Assembly (NCBI RefSeq): GCF_900094575.1
Contig: NZ_FMAE01000011.1
Span: 124,001 to 188,000 of the forward strand
Direction of reading: 5' to 3'
DNA from: Bradyrhizobium yuanmingense
GTDB lineage: Bacteria; Pseudomonadota; Alphaproteobacteria; Rhizobiales; Xanthobacteraceae
DNA: 64,000 nucleotides
The notes beneath the pieces are model-generated. The model was given only the letters and a program-made list of their open reading frames with translations, made no database searches and was not told the origin of the DNA. Both the position numbers and the translations under genes were made by a program. Below, one piece after another: positions 24,287-34,845 of this stretch. Position 1 is the stretch's first letter; each line of letters starts with the position of its first letter.

Positions 24287-24994
24287 CTATCGGTCCAGCT
24301 CGCGATAGCGGCGGAAGATGCCCTGCTCGTTGAAGGGAATGCGGCGCTCGCTTGCGAGATAGGCCTGGATGTTGGGCCGTGCGGCGATGCGGTCGTGCAG
24401 GCCGACGAGGCCCGGGACATCCTTCTCGAACGCCTTCATGCGCTTGGGGAAAGCATAACGCAGCCCATCGACGAGCTGGAACAGCGAGAGATCGACATAG
24501 GTCAGGCGCCGGCCCGTCACGTAAATGCCGCCGCTCCCGGCGAGGAGCCGCTCGAAATAGCCGAGATATTTCGGCACGCGCTCGTCCCAGAAGTCGGCCG
24601 TGCGCTTCTTCGCCGGCGCCTTCTGATCCTCATAATAGAGCGAGGGCCCGAGCGGATGATGGGTGTCGTGGATCTCGACGACGAAGTCGGTGATCGTGAG
24701 CTGAAGCTGGTGCACCCAGAGCCTGCCGGCCTCCGTCTTCGGCGCAAGCCCATGGCGGGAGCCGAGATAGAGCAGGATGTTGGCGGTCTGGCCGATGACG
24801 AGCTTGCCCGCCTTCAGGAACGGCGGCGCAAAGGGCGGCGTGCCCTTCTGCGCATCCATCATCTTCATCATCGCGGCCGATCCGCGCGGACCGCGCGCGA
24901 CATCGACGTAAGCGGCACCCGCCTCCTCCAGCGCCAGCCGCACATATTCGCCGCGGCCCTGGATCTCGGGCCAGTAGTAGAGCTCGTATGTCAT
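24287..24994 (-). CDS. glutathione S-transferase family protein
   Basis: 235 residues: an N-terminal thioredoxin-like domain (MTYELYYWPEIQGRGEYVRL, about residues 1-90, with IGQTANILLYLG in the glutathione-binding position) and a C-terminal helical domain (about 95-225: RLTYVDLSLFQLVDGLRY). It likely conjugates glutathione to, or binds, an electrophile in the cytosol. The catalytic Ser/Tyr/Cys cannot be fixed with certainty; Tyr7 in the YYWPE stretch is a candidate. Start at 24994 is the natural domain start; an earlier one at 25036 is less likely. Confidence 0.88.
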   Translation of the reverse strand: MTYELYYWPEIQGRGEYVRLALEEAGAAYVDVARGPRGSAAMMKMMDAQKGTPPFAPPFLKAGKLVIGQTANILLYLGSRHGLAPKTEAGRLWVHQLQLTITDFVVEIHDTHHPLGPSLYYEDQKAPAKKRTADFWDERVPKYLGYFERLLAGSGGIYVTGRRLTYVDLSLFQLVDGLRYAFPKRMKAFEKDVPGLVGLHDRIAARPNIQAYLASERRIPFNEQGIFRRYRELDR

Positions 24995-25087
24995 GGGGGG
25001 TCCGTGAGCGTGGAGGCGATCGGACCAATGTAGCACGTGGCTGAAGGTTCCGTCAGCGTGAGGCGGAACGGCGGTTCAACATACGCC

Positions 25088-25203
25088 GTTATTGCGAGCG
25101 CAAGCGACTTGTCCGCCGAAGGCTTGGCGAAGGCGGAAGCAATCCAGAAATGCCTCCGCGGGGACACTCTGGATTGCTTCGTCGCAAGAGCTCCTCGCGA
25201 TGA
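25088..25203. repeat. REP-like repeat, GTCATTGCGAG family, copy 3 (variant)
   Basis: Begins GTTATTGCGAGCGCAAGCGA and carries a nested segment CTTGTCCGCCGAAGGCTTGG, then AAGCAATCCAGA and the inverted TCTGGATTGCTTCG. The outer ends are partly diverged (GTTATT against ATGACG), so this copy is older or hybrid. Confidence 0.85.
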
Positions 25204-25243
25204 CGAATGGAGAGAGCTCCGACGGTGGAGAGAACTCAGCGTC

Positions 25244-25924
25244 TCAATTCGCCGCGAAGCAGTACAGCAGACCATCGCCGCCGGTGGTCTTCAAATCGGC
25301 CTGCGAGCAGCCGCCGTCGGGCCCGCGCGAGGGGTGAGAGCTATTCCAGGATTTCGAGGGCTCGTCGTCGCGCAGACCCCGGCGATCGAAATGGCCGACC
25401 ATCGCAGCGCCTTGCGTGCTCGACGTCCAGTTCTTGCAGGTGCGATCGTCCGGCCCGGCAAACGCGGTGCCGTCCGGTTGCGATCCCGTGAGGATGTCGT
25501 GCCGGTTCGGCTGGTCGCCGGCACCATTGATGACCTCGCCCTTTTCGCTGAGCGCGGTCTGCTTGGTGAGATTGTTCGTTGCGCCGTGCAGCTCGGCGAC
25601 GTCCTTGGCGATCACCGTGCCCTTGGCGTTCTGCCACGGCCCCTTGCCGATGCGATCCTTAGCGTTGACGGCCGGCTTGCCGTCGGCGGCCTGCGTCGAC
25701 AGATAGGCGCGCCAAGTCTTGGTGCCGGCCCCGGCGGCTTGTGCAAGCTTCTGGCATTGCGCGTCGGCTCCTTCGAGGCCGCCGAGATCGGCGCCCTTGC
25801 CGGGGCCGTTGGAGGTCACGAAAAAGGTCATGTCGGCCGACTGCGCTTGCGCCGATGGGGCAGCAAGCAAGACAATAGCCAGCGCAACACCGGAAATCGT
25901 CATGGATTTCTCGATACGGATCAT
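25244..25924 (-). CDS. exported C-type-lectin-like (DUF1554-type) protein
   Basis: 226 residues with a signal peptide (MIRIEKSMTISGVALAIVLL, cut near AQA-QS). The mature protein starts MTFFVTSNGPGKGADLGGLE and contains a cysteine ladder (AQCQKLA, RTCKNWTSS, GGCSQADL, LYCFAAN) in the pattern of the lectin-like domain seen in collagen XVIII-endostatin-type and DUF1554 proteins. It is probably a periplasmic or surface ligand-binding protein. GGGAGGACAGG just before the ATG at 25924 fixes the start. Confidence 0.72.
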   Translation of the reverse strand: MIRIEKSMTISGVALAIVLLAAPSAQAQSADMTFFVTSNGPGKGADLGGLEGADAQCQKLAQAAGAGTKTWRAYLSTQAADGKPAVNAKDRIGKGPWQNAKGTVIAKDVAELHGATNNLTKQTALSEKGEVINGAGDQPNRHDILTGSQPDGTAFAGPDDRTCKNWTSSTQGAAMVGHFDRRGLRDDEPSKSWNSSHPSRGPDGGCSQADLKTTGGDGLLYCFAAN

Positions 25925-26015
25925 CCTGTCCTCCCAACGTTTTGTTCGCCGCCTGACTTCAACCCGAGGCGCCCCCGCTTATTCCGATGCCGTGCTGCGA
26001 GAGGCCCAAAAGAAA

Positions 26016-26043
26016 AGGGCGCCGTGCCGAAGCACGACGCCCT
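26016..26043 (-). terminator. intrinsic terminator of the Tim44-like gene
   Basis: On the minus strand AGGGCGTCGTGC, loop TTCG, GCACGGCGCCCT, then TTTTCTTTT. The stem has a single mismatch and the T-tract follows directly, 22 bases downstream of the Tim44-like stop codon. Confidence 0.8.
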
Positions 26044-26064
26044 GGTTCCTCATCTCGTCCGCGA

Positions 26065-27054
26065 TCAGTTGGTCTGCTGAATCGCTGACAATTCCCAGCC
26101 TGTGCCCGGCCGGCGGGCGAAGGTCCAGATCTCGGTCGCCTCGCCCGGCTGCTCGCTGCCGGCGACGATTGCGCCGGTGTTGCGATCCACCGTCTTGTCG
26201 GTGAGCGCGAAGCGCAGCGCCACCGTGGCATAGTCGGTCTCGCCTTCGCGCCAGGCTTCCGCGAGGTCGCCCTGCAACAGCTTCACTTCCGTGACCTTGT
26301 TGACCACGTTGCGGGCGCGGTTCTGGGCGAGGTCCTGCTCGAAATAGGAGACCATTTCCGGCGTCGCGAGCGTGTGCAGCTTGGCCACGTCCTCGTTCGA
26401 CCAGGCGGCCTGGACGTCGCCGAGCAGGCGCTCGAACGCCTCATAGTCGTCCGGCTTGATCTCGAGCGGCGCGTTGTTGGCGCCGAAGCCGAAGCCACCG
26501 AGGCCGCCACCAAGGCCACCACCGAGACCGCTGCGATAGTTCGTCTGCGGTCCGGGCGCTGCGCCGGCCTCAACATTGGCGTAAGCCGCCCGCGGAGTGT
26601 GACGGCGCTGCCACCAGGACATTGCCAGCCGGACCACGAGCACCACCAGCGCGATCTGGATGATCAGGCCGATGATCGAGGACAGGCCGCCGAGGCCGCC
26701 GAACAGGCCGCCACCGAACAGCATGCCGAGCAGGCCGGCGCCGAGGAAGCCGGCCGCAAGGCCGCCCATGAAGCCGCCGGCGCGGCCAAACAGGCCGCCG
26801 CGCGCCGGCGCGGTCGCGGCCGAGTTCATGCCTGCGCCCGGCTGGGTGTAGGTGCGGTTGAACTGCGAGGCCGAGCCGGGTGCGGTCGTGGTCGACGGCG
26901 GCGCCGAATAGGAGCGCGTACCGCGCGAACCGGACGACATGCCGCCACCCGCGCGGGCGTCGGCCGACGAGATCGTCAGCGCGGTCGGCAGCGCAAGCGC
27001 CAGCACGACGGCGATCGTGTTGAAGAATTTCCGGGAGCGAAGCGAGAAAGTCAT
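26065..27054 (-). CDS. Tim44-domain-like membrane protein
   Basis: 329 residues. A signal/anchor region (about 10-35), a Gly/Ser/Pro-rich linker, a glycine-rich hydrophobic part (about residues 95-150, with GFLGAGLLGMLFGGGLFGGL), and a C-terminal Tim44-like domain (about 205-329: PDDYEAFERLLGDVQAAWSN, later ATEIWTFARRPGTGWELSAI). Bacterial Tim44-like (TimA) proteins are membrane-attached and of unclear role, possibly in envelope protein sorting. ATG at 27054 gives MTFSLRSRKFFNTI. A terminator lies right behind it. Confidence 0.85.
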   Translation of the reverse strand: MTFSLRSRKFFNTIAVVLALALPTALTISSADARAGGGMSSGSRGTRSYSAPPSTTTAPGSASQFNRTYTQPGAGMNSAATAPARGGLFGRAGGFMGGLAAGFLGAGLLGMLFGGGLFGGLGGLSSIIGLIIQIALVVLVVRLAMSWWQRRHTPRAAYANVEAGAAPGPQTNYRSGLGGGLGGGLGGFGFGANNAPLEIKPDDYEAFERLLGDVQAAWSNEDVAKLHTLATPEMVSYFEQDLAQNRARNVVNKVTEVKLLQGDLAEAWREGETDYATVALRFALTDKTVDRNTGAIVAGSEQPGEATEIWTFARRPGTGWELSAIQQTN

Positions 27055-27308
27055 GTGCGTTTCCCAAATCCCCGGCATGGGGACGTGCCCCTAAGATGGT
27101 CAGACTTCCCCAAAAGTGAAGCCGGTTTCGGAACTTGCGGCTGCGGCCCTCAGTCGCGGGGATGTGGCAAAAGCCCATATATGACAGGGGTTTTACGGGA
27201 ACCATTGGAGGATGCTTACCGCCGGGTTTACGACCCGATTTCCGCTTTTACCCGGGTCCGCGAGCCGAGCTGGCCCACCAGCCGTCATTGCGAGGAGAGC
27301 GGCAGGTC

Positions 27309-29897
<2,589 letters not shown>

Positions 29898-30052
29898 TCT
29901 CGAGCTGGCGCAGCCTGTCGGCAGAGAATCAACGCGCCACCGGGCGCGTGGGGTCCTCCCTGCCTGAATCGGACCCTGAGGTGCAAGGGCAGCAGCGGCA
30001 AAAGGTACGCTGATTCCCAGATTACGGCCATTTCCGGTTCTTTTCGGGCATC

Positions 30053-31132
30053 TTATCCCCGCCCGGCGCTGAATCCGCGCTTCAGGCGCATGACGTAGCC
30101 GATGACTTCGGCGACGGCATGGTAGTGCTCGGTCGGGATCTCCTGGTCGATGTCCACCGTGGCGTAGAGCGCGCGGGCCAGCGGCACGTTCTCCACGATC
30201 GGGATGTCGTGCTCGCGCGCGATCTCCCGGATCTTGAAGGCGAGATTGTCGACGCCCTTGGCGACGCAGATCGGCGCGGTCATGCCGCGCTCGTAGGACA
30301 GCGCCACCGAATAGTGGGTTGGGTTGGTGATGATCACGGAGGCCTTGGGAACCGCCGCCATCATGCGCTTCTTGGCGCGCTGCTGCCGCAGCTGCCTGAT
30401 CTTGCCTTTGATGTGGGGGTCGCCTTCGGACTGCTTGTACTCTTCCTTGATCTCCTGGAGCGACATCTTCTGCCGCTGGAACCAGCTTCGGTACTGGAAG
30501 AAATAGTCGGCGATGGCGACGATCGCGAGCGCGGCGACCACCGCGCCGAGCAGTTGGATGGTCATGCTGGTGCTGGCGCCGAGCATGGCGGCCGGATCGA
30601 GCCTGACCATCGCCTCCATGCGGTGCCGCTCCGGCCACAGGATCATGGTCATGACCACGGCCAAGGCGACCAGCTTGCCGATGCCCTTGAGAAAATTGGC
30701 CGCCGCCTGTTTGCCGAAGATGCGTTTGAAGCCGGCGCCCGGCGAAATCTTGTTGAACTTGGGTTTCAGGGATTCGGCCGACCAAACCAGCCGGTGCTGC
30801 AGCATGTTGCCGGCGATGGCCGCCAGCACCAGCATCAACAGGGGCACGCCGATCGCGGCAAGCACGGCGAGCTCGATCTGCTCCATCAGCGCGAGCAGGG
30901 CCTTGCCGTCGGTCTTGATCATCCAGGAATTGGCAAGCAGGTTGCGCATCGGCGTCAGCAGCCCGCTGCCGACCGAGCCCGAGAAGGTGGAGACGACGAG
31001 CGTGCCGCCTGCCATCATGAACCAGGTGTTGATCTCCTGGCTCTTGGCGACGTCGCCGCGTTCGAGCGCATCGTCGAGGCGCTTTTGCGTCGGGTCTTCT
31101 GTTTGACTTTCGGGATCGTTGTCTTCGGCCAC
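30053..31132 (-). CDS. flhB: flagellar export switch protein FlhB
   Basis: 359 residues. Four membrane helices in the N-terminal half and a cytosolic domain with the self-cleavage motif NPTH (Asn270-Pro271). FlhB cuts itself there and so switches export from rod/hook to filament-type substrates. It is preceded by fliR (14-base gap), the usual fliR-flhB pair. The sequence keeps the conserved KPKFNKISPGAGFKRIFG linker. It is the last gene of the run flgB-flgC-fliE-fliQ-fliR-flhB before cckA. Confidence 0.96.
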   Translation of the reverse strand: MAEDNDPESQTEDPTQKRLDDALERGDVAKSQEINTWFMMAGGTLVVSTFSGSVGSGLLTPMRNLLANSWMIKTDGKALLALMEQIELAVLAAIGVPLLMLVLAAIAGNMLQHRLVWSAESLKPKFNKISPGAGFKRIFGKQAAANFLKGIGKLVALAVVMTMILWPERHRMEAMVRLDPAAMLGASTSMTIQLLGAVVAALAIVAIADYFFQYRSWFQRQKMSLQEIKEEYKQSEGDPHIKGKIRQLRQQRAKKRMMAAVPKASVIITNPTHYSVALSYERGMTAPICVAKGVDNLAFKIREIAREHDIPIVENVPLARALYATVDIDQEIPTEHYHAVAEVIGYVMRLKRGFSAGRG

Positions 31133-31145
31133 CGATCGATCCCCC

Positions 31146-31916
31146 TCACCTGAGCGGCATCATCTGGTGCATGACACCGATGAAGTAGTCGAGAAAGGTG
31201 CCCATCATCGCGGTGAGCACCACGGCAAGCACCAGGAAGCCCGCGAAGATCGACAGCGGCACGCCGACGAAATAGACCTGCATCTGCGGCATCAGCCGCG
31301 CCAGCACGCCCAGTCCGATATTGAAGACGAGGCCGAACACCAGGAACGGCCCGGAGAGCTGCAAGCCGAGGCGGAACGCGGCGGCGAAGGCACGCGTCGC
31401 AAGCGAGGCGACGTCGCCGCTCGACACGGTCTCGCCCGGCGAGAAGATCGTGTAGCTGTCGTTCAGCGCCGCGATCACCAGATGATGGCTGTCGGTGGCA
31501 AACAGCAGCGTCACGCCCAGCATGGTCAGGAAGTTGCCGACCAGCACGCCCTGCTGGCCCTGCGTCGGATCGACCGAGGTGACGAAGCCGAGCCCCATCT
31601 GCTGCGCGATCACGGATCCCGCAACCTGGAGCGCCGACAAAGTCACGCGCGCGGTCGCGCCGAGCACGATGCCGATCGCGATCTCATGCAGCATCAGCAC
31701 CAGCAGCGGCGCCAGCGAGCCCATGTCGACCTGATAGGCGTTGCGATGCAGCGGCAGGATGATCAGCGTGAGCAGCAGCGCGATCGACAGCTTGATCCGC
31801 GTCGGGATGTTGGTCTCGCCGAGGCCGGGCAGCAGCATCACCATCGCGCCGACCCGGGCGAAGGCGAGCATGAAGGAAGCGGCGAGCGCCGGCAGCAGCG
31901 AGACGTCGATGCGCAT
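31146..31916 (-). CDS. fliR: flagellar export protein FliR
   Basis: 256 residues with about six membrane spans; it begins MRIDVSLLPALAASFMLAFA and has the family's NIPTRIKLSIALLLTLI and LGFVTSVDPTQGQQ segments. FliR joins FliP and FliQ to form the export gate of the flagellar basal body. It lies between fliQ and flhB on the minus strand, with 14 to 17 bases between neighbours, so they are co-transcribed. Confidence 0.95.
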   Translation of the reverse strand: MRIDVSLLPALAASFMLAFARVGAMVMLLPGLGETNIPTRIKLSIALLLTLIILPLHRNAYQVDMGSLAPLLVLMLHEIAIGIVLGATARVTLSALQVAGSVIAQQMGLGFVTSVDPTQGQQGVLVGNFLTMLGVTLLFATDSHHLVIAALNDSYTIFSPGETVSSGDVASLATRAFAAAFRLGLQLSGPFLVFGLVFNIGLGVLARLMPQMQVYFVGVPLSIFAGFLVLAVVLTAMMGTFLDYFIGVMHQMMPLR

Positions 31917-31933
31917 AATTCACGCATAGTGCC

Positions 31934-32197
31934 TCAGCCGCCTATGATTCGCGACGATATCCGCAGCATGTGGGCGTGCATCGAATCGGCCATGAACGGC
32001 AGCGCCAACAGCATCGTGGCAAAGATGGCGAGGATCTTCGGCACGTAGATCAGCGTCTGCTCCTGGATCTGCGTCAGCGCCTGGAACAGCGACACGATGA
32101 CGCCGACCACGAGGCCGACCACCATCAGCGGCGACGACACGATCACGATGGTCCAGATCGCATCGCGCGCGACGTCGAGGGTCTCGGGTCCGGTCAT
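31934..32197 (-). CDS. fliQ: flagellar export protein FliQ
   Basis: 87 residues, two membrane helices (about 14-36 and 50-72), with the family pattern ALTQIQEQTLIYVPKILAIF between them. Together with FliP and FliR it forms the export-gate pore. The start at 32197 (MTGPETLDVARD) is chosen; the longer frame upstream runs into a REP-like element. It follows fliE with a 141-base gap filled by that element. Confidence 0.95.
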   Translation of the reverse strand: MTGPETLDVARDAIWTIVIVSSPLMVVGLVVGVIVSLFQALTQIQEQTLIYVPKILAIFATMLLALPFMADSMHAHMLRISSRIIGG

Positions 32198-32227
32198 TTG
32201 GGAGTTCTCACTCTGAAATTGTTTGTC

Positions 32228-32330
32228 GTCATTCCGGGGCTCGCGAAGCGAGAACCCGGAATCCATTTAGCCGCAGCGTTGGTCGCACCATGGATTCCGG
32301 GCTCGCGACTTCGTCGCGCCCCGGAATGAC
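32228..32330. repeat. inverted-repeat intergenic element inside the flagellar operon
   Basis: Starts GTCATTCCGGGGCTCGCGAA and ends CGCGCCCCGGAATGAC; the inner pair is CCCGGAATCCA and TGGATTCCGGG. The element fills the fliE-fliQ gap (second REP-like family in the window). A read-through transcript would fold into a strong hairpin between two co-directional genes. Confidence 0.85.
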
Positions 32331-32338
32331 GGCGCGCA

Positions 32339-32653
32339 TCAGATCGGCATCTTCATGATGTCTTCATAGGCCGCGATGACGCGGTCGCGGACCGAGACCA
32401 GCGTGGACACCGCGACATCGGTGTCTGCGACCGCCGTAACCACGTCCATCACGTTGGCCTTGCCGGCGGCCATTGCGACCGTCTGCGCGTCGGACTTGCG
32501 GCCGGATTCCACGACGCTGCCGACGGCGTCCTTCAGCAGCGCGGCGAAGGATTGGCCGTTCGGTTCGCTGCCTTTGCCGGCGCCGGTGCCGGTGTTCTCC
32601 AGCACGCGGGCGAGGCTGGCGTAAGCATTGGCGGCAATTGTCGGTGATGCCAT
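32339..32653 (-). CDS. fliE: flagellar basal-body protein FliE
   Basis: 104 residues, helical; the central and C-terminal part (KANVMDVVTAVADTDVAVSTL, then VRDRVIAAYEDIMKMPI, quoted in pieces) matches FliE, the adaptor that links the MS ring to the rod. It is exported through the flagellar gate. It is co-transcribed with flgC upstream (16-base gap). Confidence 0.93.
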   Translation of the reverse strand: MASPTIAANAYASLARVLENTGTGAGKGSEPNGQSFAALLKDAVGSVVESGRKSDAQTVAMAAGKANVMDVVTAVADTDVAVSTLVSVRDRVIAAYEDIMKMPI

Positions 32654-32669
32654 GGCTCAAATGTCCTGT

Positions 32670-33095
32670 TCAGCTCTTGAGGATGTCGAGCGTGCGCTGG
32701 ATCATCCGGCGCGTCGCACTGATGATGTTGAGGTTGGCCTCGTAGGACCGCTGCGCGTCGCGCATGTCGGTCATCTCCACCACCGAGTTCACGTTGGGAT
32801 ATTTGACGTTGCCGCTGGCATCCGCAGCCGGATTGTTCGGCTCGTATCTGACGCGGAAGGCGGACTGGTCGGGCTTGATCCTGCCGAGGGTGACGACCTG
32901 CGCGTCGAGCGTGCGGTCGAGCGCGGATGAGAAGGTCGGCACCTTGCGCCGGTAGGGATCGCCGCCGGCGGTCTGCGCCGTCGAATCCGCATTCGCGATG
33001 TTCTCCGAGATCACCCGCATGCGGCCGGCCTGCGCGCGCAGGCCCGAGGTCGCGATTGCCATGGAGCGGGCGAAGTCGCTGCTGTCATTTGCCAT
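32670..33095 (-). CDS. flgC: proximal rod protein FlgC
   Basis: 141 residues. MAIATSGLRAQAGRMRVISE with ENIANADSTAQTAGGDPYRR is the conserved N-terminus of rod/hook proteins, and MRDAQRSYEANLNIISATRR closes the helical C-terminus. FlgC forms part of the proximal rod. The 19-base gap to flgB indicates one transcript. Confidence 0.95.
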   Translation of the reverse strand: MANDSSDFARSMAIATSGLRAQAGRMRVISENIANADSTAQTAGGDPYRRKVPTFSSALDRTLDAQVVTLGRIKPDQSAFRVRYEPNNPAADASGNVKYPNVNSVVEMTDMRDAQRSYEANLNIISATRRMIQRTLDILKS

Positions 33096-33114
33096 GATCC
33101 GCCTCCTTTAGGGC

Positions 33115-33519
33115 CTAACCTTTGCCGATCGCGGTCTTGAGCAGGCGCAGGCTCTTCGAATAGAGCGAGGTCACCGCGGCGTAGTCCATCTGGTTGCTGG
33201 CGGCCTTCATCATCTCCTCCTCGAGATTGACGGCATTGCCGGCGGGGCGGGTCTCGAAACCCGCATTCTTGTTCTGGTCGAAGGCGGAAGCGGCCCCCGA
33301 CGGCGCCAAATGCGAGGCGCTGGTCCGGGTCAGGACCAAGGGCCCCATGGACCCCGTGACGGCGCCGGCCTTGTCGAACTTCGGCTCGACCAGGTCGCGC
33401 GGCCGGAATTTCGGCGTGTCGGAATTGGAGACGTTCTCGGACAGGACGCGCTGGCGCTCCTGATGCCACTGCATCTTGGTGCGAAGCACCGACAGTTCCG
33501 GAATATCGTTGATGGACAT
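33115..33519 (-). CDS. flgB: proximal rod protein FlgB
   Basis: 134 residues. NVSNSDTPKFRPRDLVEP is the FlgB/rod-protein signature and ASNQMDYAAVTSLYSKSLRL the C-terminal helix. FlgB is the first rod subunit. It leads the operon flgB-flgC-fliE-fliQ-fliR-flhB. An exact CtrA-type box (33588-33602) lies 69 bases upstream of the start codon. Confidence 0.95.
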   Translation of the reverse strand: MSINDIPELSVLRTKMQWHQERQRVLSENVSNSDTPKFRPRDLVEPKFDKAGAVTGSMGPLVLTRTSASHLAPSGAASAFDQNKNAGFETRPAGNAVNLEEEMMKAASNQMDYAAVTSLYSKSLRLLKTAIGKG

Positions 33520-33564
33520 CGTCGCGGCTCCCTCCGCCCCGACGGACCCTAGGGACCGCCGCTA

Positions 33565-33577
33565 GGCAGAATTTGCC
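33565..33577. promoter_or_regulatory. ftr-like (FlbD-type) palindrome near flgB
   Basis: GGCAGAATTTGCC, the same GGCARAAnYTGCC pattern found in the other divergent flagellar regions. It lies 10 bases from the CtrA box, between that box and flgB. In Caulobacter, ftr sites bind FlbD, which can repress or activate depending on place. Confidence 0.6.
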
Positions 33578-33587
33578 GCCTGTATGG

Positions 33588-33602
33588 TTAACAGCTGGTT
33601 AA
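33588..33602. promoter_or_regulatory. CtrA-type box
   Basis: TTAACAGCTGGTTAA, an exact TTAA-N7-TTAA. ATGGTTAA, the reverse of the CtrA half-site TTAACCAT, overlaps its left end. At 69 bases from the flgB codon it can overlap a -35 region. Confidence 0.8.
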
Positions 33603-33758
33603 GGACGGGTCGTGATGCATGTCCCCAGCCGAAACTGATTCTTGCGCCCCGCCATTCGACGCCGCGAAAAGTGGCATTAACCCAGCCGTTTGGCGAGACG
33701 TGCACAGGGCAAGAAGTCGTTTTGGATCGGGCGATTCATGGGTTATTAAGAGTTGGGG

Positions 33759-33775
33759 ACGGCAAAACTTGCCGT
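33759..33775. promoter_or_regulatory. ftr-like palindrome upstream of fliO
   Basis: ACGGCAAAACTTGCCGT: seven-base perfect arms and a 3-base centre. It lies about 70 bases upstream of the candidate sigma-54 promoter of fliO, a typical enhancer distance. Confidence 0.65.
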
Positions 33776-33835
33776 GGAACGTTAAGAAATCGCAGTTTGG
33801 GGCATCGTCCGCCGGTGGTCGATTCGACTGACCAT

Positions 33836-33851
33836 GGGCACGAAAAAAGCG
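33836..33851 (+). promoter_or_regulatory. sigma-54-like promoter of fliO-fliP
   Basis: GGGCACGAAAAAAGCG: GGCACG at -24 is perfect, the GG-to-GC distance is ten bases, but the -12 part is AAGC rather than TTGC. It would start transcription near 33862, only about nine bases before the fliO ATG, so it is the weakest of the sigma-54 candidates. Confidence 0.4.
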
Positions 33852-33870
33852 CCATTTGTCGGGGACAAGT

Positions 33871-34845
33871 ATGCAAGGCAGCCCTATCACCTTCATCGTC
33901 GCGTTCATCGTCGTTCTGGCGTTGATCGGCGTCGCTGCATGGCTGGTTCGCCGATTCGCCGGTAGCCGCATCGGCGCCAACACCCAGCGCGGCCGGATGC
34001 CCCGGCTCGCCGTGATCGACGCCGCCGCGGTCGACGGCCGGCGCCGCCTGGTGCTGGTCCGGCGCGACAATGTCGAGCATCTGCTGATGATCGGCGGCCC
34101 AACCGACATCGTTGTCGAGCCCAACATCGTTCGCGCCGCGCCCAGCCGCGACCAGATCCCGCAACGTCCGAGTGCCGCCGAACCGCCGCGCCTTGCCCCC
34201 ATGCCCGATGCCGGCGGCTGGGCCGACGAAGCGCCGCGGCCCGAGCTGCTCGATCATCCCGAACCGCAAATGCCCGAGCCGCCGCCGCGGCCCGCGCGGC
34301 CATCCTTCGCCGACGAGGTGCGCCGGCCTGCGCCTGCACTGGCCGAACGCCGCAGCGAGCCGGCTCTGGGCGGCTTTACGCCGGAGCCGATCGCGCCACG
34401 TCCCGAGCGCGAACCGCGGCCCGAGCCGCTGCCGCCGCGCATCGCCCGCGGCGAGCCGCCGCTGATGCCGCGTCCGCCGCGCGGCAGTGAGCCGATGAAG
34501 ATGCCGCCGGTGCGGGCCGAGCGCGCCGCTGCACCACCTCCTCCTCCGCCCGTGCCGCAGGCTGCGCCCGTTCCGCCGCCGGCAGCGGCTGCCGCGCCCT
34601 CGAGCGCCGAGCAGAATCTCGCCGAAATGGCGCAGCGGCTCGAGGCTGCCCTGCGCCGCCCGGCCGGGGAAACGGTCGCGCCTCCGGTTGCGCCGGAGCC
34701 GCCGCCCGCTCCGGCGCGCGCCGCCCGCAGCGAGCCGCCGGCACCGCCCGCTGCGCCGGCGAAGCCGGCTGCGGAAAAGACCAGCTTTGAAAATCTCGAA
34801 GACGAGATGGCCTCCCTGCTCGGCCGTCCGAAGCCGTCTTCGTGA
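33871..34845 (+). CDS. fliO: FliO-like flagellar export protein with long Pro-rich tail
   Basis: 324 residues. A membrane helix near the N-terminus (ITFIVAFIVVLALIGVAAWL) followed by a small domain (RLAVIDAAAVDGRRRLVLVR, then DNVEHLLMIGGPTDIVVEPN) is the FliO core of about 100 residues. The remaining 220 residues are a Pro/Arg/Ala-rich, probably disordered tail, unusually long for FliO. FliO assists FliP assembly. Its stop overlaps the fliP start (GTGA). ATG at 33871 follows GGGGACAAGT; an earlier TTG at 33856 is possible. Confidence 0.85.
   Translation: MQGSPITFIVAFIVVLALIGVAAWLVRRFAGSRIGANTQRGRMPRLAVIDAAAVDGRRRLVLVRRDNVEHLLMIGGPTDIVVEPNIVRAAPSRDQIPQRPSAAEPPRLAPMPDAGGWADEAPRPELLDHPEPQMPEPPPRPARPSFADEVRRPAPALAERRSEPALGGFTPEPIAPRPEREPRPEPLPPRIARGEPPLMPRPPRGSEPMKMPPVRAERAAAPPPPPPVPQAAPVPPPAAAAAPSSAEQNLAEMAQRLEAALRRPAGETVAPPVAPEPPPAPARAARSEPPAPPAAPAKPAAEKTSFENLEDEMASLLGRPKPSS

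Larger units (their letters stand above)
33520..33870. other. divergent regulatory region of flgB and fliO
   Basis: About 350 bases without a gene between two head-to-head flagellar operons. It contains an ftr-like palindrome, an exact CtrA-type box, a second and better ftr-like palindrome, and a sigma-54-like promoter pointing to fliO; each is listed separately. Nothing else coding-like was found. Confidence 0.8.

Noticed and set aside
29898..30785. Extension of the cckA frame upstream to 30785 (a 1158-codon frame)
   Set aside because: The extra part overlaps flhB out of phase and is antisense-like; CckA starts naturally at 29897 before its membrane helices.
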